Origin: Rubrobacter sp.
GTDB taxonomy: Bacteria; Actinomycetota; Rubrobacteria; Rubrobacterales; Rubrobacteraceae
Assembly (NCBI GenBank): GCA_016781885.1
Contig: JADDPM010000078.1
Span: 1-10,310 of the forward strand
Direction of reading: 5' to 3'
Length of the DNA stretch: 10,310 bases
A program made the position numbers and the translations under genes. Each line of letters begins with the position of its first letter. Position 1 is the stretch's first letter. This document shows, one piece after another, positions 5,152-10,310 of the stretch. Under the pieces are notes generated by a model. The model was not told the DNA's origin, did no database searches, and worked only from the letters and a program-made list of their open reading frames with translations.

Positions 5152-6444
5152 CTACCAGTTTTGCATAGACTCCCGGAAGATATTCGCGAGGTCATCGGGT
5201 CCGGCCTCGCGCGGGGCGATCATGAGCTGTCGCCGTTGTTTGAGGGCCCCCTCAACGAGATCGTCGATGTCACCTTCGTAGTAACCGAGCTCCCGAAGAC
5301 CGCCCGGCACCTTGACGTCCTTCATCAGCCGGAGCAGCACGTTCGGCAGAGTGTTCTCGTCTGCATCGGGGATCGGTTCGCCCGCGAGGAACTCGGCGGC
5401 CTGGTGGTGCTTCTCCGGGTCGGCGGGGTAAGTAAACCTGAAGGCGGCCGGGGCCGTGACTATTACCGCGAAGCCGTGGGGCACGAAAGGGTGTTCGCCG
5501 GGGTAGCCGGGGGACTGGTAGGCATGTTTAAGGCTGGCTATGGGGTACGCGCATGCGTGGGGGATGGCGGTGCCGGCGGAGCCGAACCCGATGCCAGCGA
5601 TCGAGGCGGCGAGCATCATCTTGCCGCGTGCCTCCACGTCGTCAGCGTCGGCCACGGCCCTCCTCAGGTACTTGCCGCCATACTCCAAGGCCTTGGCCGA
5701 CCAGATATCGGCGACAGGGTTAGACCCCTGGAAGGGCGGGCGGTCGTCCGGGGACTCCGGGGCCGGACGCGAATCGTAGGGCCGCGCGGTAAAAGACTCA
5801 ACCGCGTGACATACCACGTCCAGTCCGGAAGCAGAGGTCACCTCGGCCGGCATGGAGAGCGTGAGCAGGGGGTCCACTATCCCGTGCGTAGGCCGCAGGA
5901 AACGGTGTGAGATGGCCGCCTTTGTCCTCTGCTCCGGGAGATCCATCGCGGCGATCCCGGTCGCCTCGGAGCCGGTGCCGGCAGTGGTTGGTATCGCCAG
6001 GAGGGGCTTTAACGGCGACGGCGGTTTGCGCCCGCCACCCAGGGGCGGAAAGATGTAGTCCACCACGGGCGCGGGGTGCGTGGCCACGAGGTTCGCCACC
6101 TTCGCGGTGTCGAGGCTGGATACCCCGCCGACGCCGACGAACCCGTCGAACCCGCCGGCTGCGGCGAAATCGGCGGCTTCCTGAACTGACTCCAGGGAAG
6201 GCTCGACATGCGTGCGGTCGTAGACCTCGCACTCTATCCCGTCGGCCTCTATTATCTCCAGGATCCTGCTTGTTATCCCCGCTTTGGCCACACCGGGATC
6301 AGATATAATCATTACCCGTCCGACCTCCAACCGCTTCAACTCCCAGCCCGCCTCCTCGCAGGCTCCCGGCCCGAAAGTTATGGGCGTGGCTTCGAGCTTG
6401 AACAGCCTCTCATGGTTCGAGGTCACCGCCAGGTTCTCTGCCAT
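5152..6444 (-). CDS. Hydroxyacid-oxoacid transhydrogenase (HOT/ADHFE1-like iron alcohol dehydrogenase, 430 aa)
   Basis: This is a group III iron-dependent alcohol dehydrogenase. It aligns by eye with animal ADHFE1 over distinctive stretches: PLKPLLAIPTTAGTGSEATG (144-163), GLDVVCHAVESFTA (207-220), FQGSNPVADIWSAKAL (238-253), ASIAGIGFGSAGTAIPHACA (280-299) and HPFVPHGFAVIVTAPAAF (318-335). ADHFE1 oxidises 4-hydroxybutyrate to succinic semialdehyde while reducing 2-oxoglutarate to D-2-hydroxyglutarate, using tightly bound NAD. Likely metal ligands are Asp209, His213, His296 and His318 or His323. The glycine-rich nucleotide loop reads GVGGVSSLDTAK (104-115), with Val where a third Gly is usual. 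AGAGGA lies about eight bases upstream of the ATG. The MFS stop is 36 bases before the start, so the two genes are probably cotranscribed. A plain NAD-linked 4-hydroxybutyrate dehydrogenase is the main alternative. Confidence 0.8.
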   Translation of the reverse strand: MAENLAVTSNHERLFKLEATPITFGPGACEEAGWELKRLEVGRVMIISDPGVAKAGITSRILEIIEADGIECEVYDRTHVEPSLESVQEAADFAAAGGFDGFVGVGGVSSLDTAKVANLVATHPAPVVDYIFPPLGGGRKPPSPLKPLLAIPTTAGTGSEATGIAAMDLPEQRTKAAISHRFLRPTHGIVDPLLTLSMPAEVTSASGLDVVCHAVESFTARPYDSRPAPESPDDRPPFQGSNPVADIWSAKALEYGGKYLRRAVADADDVEARGKMMLAASIAGIGFGSAGTAIPHACAYPIASLKHAYQSPGYPGEHPFVPHGFAVIVTAPAAFRFTYPADPEKHHQAAEFLAGEPIPDADENTLPNVLLRLMKDVKVPGGLRELGYYEGDIDDLVEGALKQRRQLMIAPREAGPDDLANIFRESMQNW

Positions 6445-6480
6445 CGTTACGATTCCTCTCTATCGGGAGAGTCAGTGCTC

Positions 6481-7842
6481 CTAGCCCTGACTCTCCGTGA
6501 CCGTTTTGGGTTGCTGCACCGCAGACGTGGTCGGATTTATATCTCTGCGGAACGTCTCCGGCAAAAGGTAAACCGCCGCCAAGCTTATAAGAGTAACGAG
6601 GATCATGTAGCCAGCGAACAGCCACGGGGCACCTCCCACGAACGAAAGCAACAGGGTAGCGATCGCCGGCGTAAGCCCGCTCGCAAATATTCCCGAGAAC
6701 TGGTAGACGGACCCAACCCCGGTATAACGGATGCGGGTGTCGAATAGCTCGGACCAGAACGCAGCCAAAGGGGCGTATATGGCGGGGTATATGAGGCCGA
6801 GCATTACCGCTATGCTCAACCAGATCAGAATCGGCTGCGCGGTGTTGATCAGCAAGAAGGAGGGGAATGCAAGCAGCCCGAATAATATCGCCCCCGCGCT
6901 GTAGACTACCCGTCTGCCAAAGCGGTCGGAGAGCGCCCCGTAAACCGGGACTAGTAGCACTCCGCAAGCGGCGGCGATCATGACCCCGGTCAACGCCGTA
7001 GTTCTAGTCAACCCAAGCTGGCTGACAACGTACGAAATCATGAAGACGCCGTAGGCGTTGAAGGCCAGGCCTTCAATCCAGCGCGTACCCATGCCCAGGA
7101 TCAACTCTTTCGGCTGGGTGCGCAACAATTCCACAAAGGGAACCTGAGCCTCTTCTTGAGCCTCCCTGACGCGCGTGAAAGCCGGAGTTTCCAGGATCTG
7201 TAGCCGGATATACAGGCCTATGCCGACCAGGACGATGCTTACCAGGAACGGCAGCCGCCAGCCCCATGCGAAGAACTGCTCGCCAGGCAGGAACGAAACC
7301 AAGGCGAAGGCTCCCGTACCGAGCAAGAGCCCCGCCGGAACCCCGACCTGAGGCCAGCTACCGTAGAAACCGCGCCTGCCCTCAGGCGCGTATTCCACCG
7401 CCATGAGCACCGCTCCTCCATATTCACCGCCGATGCCTATACCTTGCACGAGCCGAAATACAACCAGCAGAATTGGCGCCCAAATTCCAATACTGTTATA
7501 TGTCGGCAAGAGGCCGATGATGAAGGTGCCCACGCCCATTATGAACAGCGTGAGGATAAGCATTGCTTTGCGGCCGATCTTGTCCCCGTAATGTCCGAAG
7601 ATGACACTACCCACAGGACGGGCTACGAAGCCTGCCGCGAAGGTGAGATAAGCAACCAGCGTGCCGGTCACCGGGTCCAGGCTGGTGAAGAATAGTTGGT
7701 TGAACACCAGACCAGCCGCTGTACCGTAAATAAAGAAGTCGTACCATTCTATAGTAGCGCCTATGGAACTGGCCAGGGCTACTTTTCCGGGGGAGACTTC
7801 CTCACCCATGTTCTCCCCGCCGAGCCTCTCCATGCTCTCCAC
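6481..7842 (-). CDS. MFS transporter, metabolite:H+ symporter (MHS) family (453 aa)
   Basis: This is a twelve-helix proton symporter of the MHS branch of MFS, which includes KgtP (2-oxoglutarate), ShiA, CitA and ProP. Signatures are GATIEWYDFFIYG in helix 1 (28-40), the motif A loop GHYGDKIGRK (83-92), RLVQGIGIGGEYGGA (130-144), WGWRLPFL (193-200), the short ETPAF segment (218-222) typical of MHS proteins, and a second motif A, GALSDRFGRR, in the C-terminal half. The polar tail after the last helix is short, without the ProP coiled coil. The GTG at 7842 is chosen because AAGGGG lies six bases upstream; ATGs at 7833 and 7809 are alternatives with cramped ribosome sites. HOT follows 36 bases downstream. 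This suggests an organic-acid substrate such as 4-hydroxybutyrate or 2-oxoglutarate, which is inference. Confidence 0.88.
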   Translation of the reverse strand: MESMERLGGENMGEEVSPGKVALASSIGATIEWYDFFIYGTAAGLVFNQLFFTSLDPVTGTLVAYLTFAAGFVARPVGSVIFGHYGDKIGRKAMLILTLFIMGVGTFIIGLLPTYNSIGIWAPILLVVFRLVQGIGIGGEYGGAVLMAVEYAPEGRRGFYGSWPQVGVPAGLLLGTGAFALVSFLPGEQFFAWGWRLPFLVSIVLVGIGLYIRLQILETPAFTRVREAQEEAQVPFVELLRTQPKELILGMGTRWIEGLAFNAYGVFMISYVVSQLGLTRTTALTGVMIAAACGVLLVPVYGALSDRFGRRVVYSAGAILFGLLAFPSFLLINTAQPILIWLSIAVMLGLIYPAIYAPLAAFWSELFDTRIRYTGVGSVYQFSGIFASGLTPAIATLLLSFVGGAPWLFAGYMILVTLISLAAVYLLPETFRRDINPTTSAVQQPKTVTESQG

Positions 7843-7986
7843 ACGCTTCCCCTTCCCCCGAACCCAACTGTTTGCGGTTCCCCTGAACCCGTTGCTCGTC
7901 CAAGAGCCGATGGCGCTCCCCTACCGGCCTCCCGAACAGATCTGGCCTGTTGCACCGTTAGCCTGATCCACGCCACTCACTGGCCG

Positions 7987-8003
7987 TCCCACGCTCCGTG
8001 GGA
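7987..8003. repeat. Perfect inverted repeat (hairpin) upstream of the MFS gene
   Basis: TCCCACG and CGTGGGA form a perfect 7-bp stem around a CTC loop, about 145 bases before the MFS start. It could be a regulator site, an attenuator-like structure in the MFS leader, or part of a 3' end hairpin; no T-run follows on either strand. Confidence 0.3.
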
Positions 8004-8340
8004 ACTCCTCATTGATGCTACTCCTCTGCTTCTCCAGCCATAATAGACGAGTTTCATCTTGCGGCAATAGTATCGATTATAGGTTTACCAAAGCCTCCCA
8101 TAGCCACCATCTATACTTGGAAAACCGCTTATCTGCGCGCCGCTCCTACTAATCGAGCTGGTGAGGCTTCACGTTAGGCTTGAGGACGGCGCTGAAGTCG
8201 TCTTGTCAGCTTCATCGGTTGTTGCGCGCGAGGCCGAGGCTCGGAGGCTGAGCAGGGTGGAATGCGGTTACCCTAAGGGTCATGGGTCTCCTCGCTATTC
8301 GGTGCCAACGTTTGTCGTCCTGACCTGCCTTCCCCAAGGA

Positions 8341-8356
8341 CCTTCCCCGAGGAAGG
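8341..8356 (-). terminator. Possible terminator hairpin downstream of the amidohydrolase
   Basis: On the minus strand CCTTCC, loop TCGG, GGAAGG lies 28 bases past the amidohydrolase stop. The stem is six perfect GC-rich pairs. No T-tract follows, so it may be a weak or factor-assisted terminator. Confidence 0.35.
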
Positions 8357-8384
8357 GGGTTTACCTACCACGGATCGCGGTGCT

Positions 8385-10016
8385 CTATACGGCGTTGTGC
8401 ATCATCTTGCCGCCAACGATGGTCATGCCCACTGGGATGTCTTTAATCTCTCGCGGGGCAACCTCGTATGGGTCGGCTTCGAGGACCACGACGTCTCCGA
8501 ACTTGCCCTCCGTGAGCGTCCCCTTCAGGTTCTCCTCGAAGGCGAGGTAGGCGCTGTCTATAGTCATCGAACGCAGGGCCTGGTCTACAGTGATGGCCTG
8601 CTCATCCCCCAACACCTGCCCGCCGCTGGTCAGGCGGCTTACGGCGGTGCCTACCGAAAGAAGCGGGCTGATCGGCGTTACCGGGCTGTCGTTGTGCAGC
8701 CCGAAGCGTATTCCCCTTCGCAGCGCCGAGGCCAGAGGATCTATCCGGGCAGCCCTCTCCGGACCCAGAAACATCTGCCGGTGCCTGTCCCCCCAGTACC
8801 AGACGTGGGGAGCGAAGAAGGATGCGACCACCTGGAGACTCTCCATGCGGTCGAGTTGGTCCTCGCCCGCGGTCTGGCAGTGCTCGACCCTGTGCCGGTG
8901 GTTCGCGCGCGGATAGTCCGCGAGGGCCTTCTCGTAAGCGTCCAGAATCGAACCTATCGCGGCGTCCCCGTTTCCGTGCGTCCAGATCTGCCATCCGGCC
9001 GAATGCGCATCCGCTACCATGCGGTCGAGCTTCTCCTGATCCCAAATCAAGTGCTGCTCGTCGGCGGCCTCGTCCTCTCCGTAGTAGGGTTGCCGCAGTG
9101 CCGCTGTGCGCAGCTGTATCGACCCATCCTGGAAGAACTTTACGGCCACCGGACGCACCCATTCTGGATCACCAGGCCATTCAAGCCCCGGCTCGGTTCC
9201 CTCCCGCAGCTCCTTCCAGAGCGGGTAGAGAACCGCTGTGCCGAGCCGCAACGGCAACCCGCCATCCCTGGAGAGGAGCGCGAACGCCTCGGCCTCCTGT
9301 AACCCATAGGAGAACCCGAGGGCGGCGTCAACGACAGACGTTACTCCGGCGGCGAGGTACTCTCTGGCGCTGTTGTGCAGATAACGGTGCATGTCTTCGA
9401 TAGACGTCTCGGGGAGGTAGGACTGGACGAGGTTCTGCGCCCACTCCCATAGCAGACCGTCGGGCTCTCCGTGCGCGTCCCGCCCGATGCGGCCGCCCTC
9501 CGGATCCGGCGTTTCAGAGCCGATGCCAACGCGCCGCAGAGCTTCGGTGTTTACTACCAAGCTGTGGGCGGAGATGTGCCTGAGAACTATGGGGTGCCTG
9601 TCGCTGGCGCGGTCGAGGTCGTAGCGATTGGGATGGCGCTGCTCCTTAAGGAGCGTATCGTCGTAGGTGTGGGCCAGCACCCACTCTCCGGGCGGGATCT
9701 CGGACGCTCTGGCCCTCAACGCCTCCGTGATCTCGCCTATAGATCTACACCCCCTGCAATCAACCTCCTCGAGATATCGGCCGTAGAACATGGGGTGGCT
9801 GTGCGACTCGATAAAGCCCGGAAGCGCAACTCCGCCACGCAAATCAACGACTTCAGCGTTCGGCCCTGCTGCCTTCCGAGCTTGCTCCAGCTCACCGACA
9901 CAAACGATTCGCCCACCCGAAATAGCTACTGCCTCGGCCTCGGGTCGCTGCGAATCCATGGTACGAATGATGCCGCCGAAGATTATACAGTCGGCTGCTT
10001 TGTGGACCGTAGACAC
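8385..10016 (-). CDS. YtcJ-like metal-dependent amidohydrolase (amidohydrolase 3 family, 543 aa)
   Basis: This is a predicted cytoplasmic metal hydrolase of the amidohydrolase-3 family, whose best-known relatives are YtcJ and N-substituted formamide deformylase. The N-terminal beta-sandwich portion (DCIIFGGIIRTMD, 9-21, to VVDLRGGVALPGFIESHSHP, 56-75) leads into the TIM barrel. Metal and catalytic residues are visible: His72 and His74 in SHSHP, Lys293 in AVKFFQDGS, His347 in THGNGDAA, His379 in RVEHCQ and Asp443 in HNDSPVTP, plus the conserved His151 in SAHSLVV. The C-terminus returns to the sandwich with GKFGDVVVLEADP (504-516). The family length of about 540 residues is matched. Start is GTG 10016, nine bases after AGGAGG (10031-10026). 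The probable symporter gene ends 61 bases upstream on the same strand. The substrate (an amide, N-formyl or cyclic compound) is unknown. Confidence 0.88.
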   Translation of the reverse strand: MSTVHKAADCIIFGGIIRTMDSQRPEAEAVAISGGRIVCVGELEQARKAAGPNAEVVDLRGGVALPGFIESHSHPMFYGRYLEEVDCRGCRSIGEITEALRARASEIPPGEWVLAHTYDDTLLKEQRHPNRYDLDRASDRHPIVLRHISAHSLVVNTEALRRVGIGSETPDPEGGRIGRDAHGEPDGLLWEWAQNLVQSYLPETSIEDMHRYLHNSAREYLAAGVTSVVDAALGFSYGLQEAEAFALLSRDGGLPLRLGTAVLYPLWKELREGTEPGLEWPGDPEWVRPVAVKFFQDGSIQLRTAALRQPYYGEDEAADEQHLIWDQEKLDRMVADAHSAGWQIWTHGNGDAAIGSILDAYEKALADYPRANHRHRVEHCQTAGEDQLDRMESLQVVASFFAPHVWYWGDRHRQMFLGPERAARIDPLASALRRGIRFGLHNDSPVTPISPLLSVGTAVSRLTSGGQVLGDEQAITVDQALRSMTIDSAYLAFEENLKGTLTEGKFGDVVVLEADPYEVAPREIKDIPVGMTIVGGKMMHNAV

Positions 10017-10055
10017 AGTCTCTAGCCTCCTAATCGCGTACAGCTAGCACGACAA

Positions 10056-10076
10056 GCCGGATGTTCGCAACATGGC
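10056..10076. repeat. Hairpin between transporter and amidohydrolase genes
   Basis: ATGTT, loop CGC, AACAT is a perfect inner stem. Flanking GCC and GGC extend it by three pairs across a two-base bulge (GG). It begins just after the transporter stop on the minus strand and lies before the amidohydrolase ribosome site. It may be a weak terminator, a processing hairpin that sets the ratio of the two genes, or an operator. Confidence 0.35.
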
Positions 10077-10077
10077 A

Positions 10078-10310
10078 TCAGGTTGTAGCCTCCTCAGGCT
10101 CAGTCTCACGTCTTTGCAAGTCCTCACTCCAGAGGGCAACAACCTGTTCTTTATCATTGTGCGAAGTCATCAGGCTGATGGAGATTAGCGAGACTGCCAT
10201 AACCACGTACCCTACCAGTGCCTCGCTTATACCTAGCGGACGACCGGCAACCTCCCAGATAACGGTGACCGACAGGGCCAGGATCATGCTCCAGACGATG
10301 CCGGTCCTGG
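10078..10310 (-). CDS. C-terminus of a membrane transporter, probably sodium:solute symporter (partial)
   Basis: The reading frame is open from the right edge of the window to a TGA at 10078-10080, so the start lies outside. The visible 76 residues contain two hydrophobic helices (around GIVWSMILALSVTVIW and GYVVMAVSLISISLMT) joined by EVAGRPLGISEAL, then a polar tail rich in Glu ending EPEEATT. The P-G-I-x-E-x-L-x-G turn followed by a helix ending in SLMTS resembles the last two helices of SSS-family symporters (PutP/PanF type). Only the C-terminus is present and no substrate-site residues are seen. It is followed 61 bases later by the amidohydrolase on the same strand, suggesting an uptake-hydrolysis pair. 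Confidence 0.5.
   Translation of the reverse strand, partial: RTGIVWSMILALSVTVIWEVAGRPLGISEALVGYVVMAVSLISISLMTSHNDKEQVVALWSEDLQRRETEPEEATT

Larger units (their letters stand above)
7843..8384. other. 542-base intergenic region between amidohydrolase and MFS genes
   Basis: No intact gene is convincing here. It contains the hairpins listed separately, a perfect TATAAT on the minus strand at 8081-8076 with no good -35 (234 bases before the MFS start), and a plus-strand reading frame around 8152-8300. That frame gives LSASSVVARE followed later by GYPKGHGSPR, vaguely recalling the C-terminal active-site region of RNase HII/HIII (pattern AASxxAR, later PKG). No start, N-terminal domain or clean end supports a working gene. 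The region could hold the MFS-HOT promoter and remnants of a lost gene. Confidence 0.5.

Noticed and set aside
5161..5910. Long plus-strand open frame (249 codons) opposite the HOT gene
   Set aside because: It is antisense to a strongly recognised enzyme, has no family resemblance, and long antisense frames are common in GC-rich coding DNA.
8076..8081. Minus-strand TATAAT as the promoter of the MFS-HOT pair
   Set aside because: It is a perfect -10 but has no acceptable -35 at 16-18 bases and would leave a leader of over 200 bases, so it is only noted in the intergenic entry.
8397..9302. Plus-strand open frame of 301 codons opposite the amidohydrolase
   Set aside because: The minus-strand protein carries all amidohydrolase metal motifs across this interval, so the plus frame is a shadow.
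1..10310. CRISPR array, tRNA, insertion sequence, toxin-antitoxin or phage defence genes
   Set aside because: Looked for and not seen: no regularly spaced repeats, cloverleaf-like segments, transposase motifs or recognisable defence domains.

Overview
The window is GC-rich bacterial DNA with frequent GTG/TTG starts, a probable leaderless gene, and protein sequences that read like a deep-branching actinobacterium of the Rubrobacter type. That taxonomic call is an impression from sequence style, not a demonstrated placement. No rRNA, tRNA, CRISPR array, insertion sequence or phage gene is visible.

Left part (1-3451, intact genes on +). The extreme left holds minus-strand debris of a two-component pair: the last residues of a sensor kinase ATPase domain, followed by a frameshifted, deleted response-regulator receiver. 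A MarC-family membrane protein gene follows, complete in length but broken by what looks like loss of a single C near base 512. Next comes a probable leaderless lipase-like alpha/beta hydrolase, then a flavin-reductase-domain protein whose stop codon directly abuts the GTG start of a class I SAM-dependent methyltransferase.

Middle (3452-6444). A GABA-type class III aminotransferase (gabT-like, +) faces a complete iron-dependent alcohol dehydrogenase of the hydroxyacid-oxoacid transhydrogenase (HOT/ADHFE1) type (-). A perfect 10-bp stem-loop between them probably terminates both. On the other side of gabT lies a decayed fragment of the C-terminus of a second HOT gene, in the same orientation as the intact one. 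gabT is thus flanked by a dead and a live copy of the same enzyme. GabT makes succinic semialdehyde from GABA. HOT interconverts succinic semialdehyde and 4-hydroxybutyrate, using 2-oxoglutarate/D-2-hydroxyglutarate instead of free NAD. The two enzymes could form a 2-oxoglutarate-linked GABA/4-hydroxybutyrate module.

Right part (6481-10310, all on -). In transcription order from the right edge: the C-terminus of a membrane transporter (probably sodium:solute symporter), a YtcJ-like amidohydrolase, a 542-base non-coding gap, an MHS-family MFS symporter, then HOT 36 bases downstream. This looks like a scavenging/catabolic cluster (uptake, hydrolysis, uptake, oxidation/reduction). The substrate cannot be read from the sequence, and the large gap means amidohydrolase and MFS may be separate transcripts.

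The most notable points are the gabT-HOT pairing with its relic second HOT copy, and the amount of gene decay in one 10-kb window (two-component pair, marC, HOT copy, possibly an RNase H-like fragment). No wholly novel system can be claimed.
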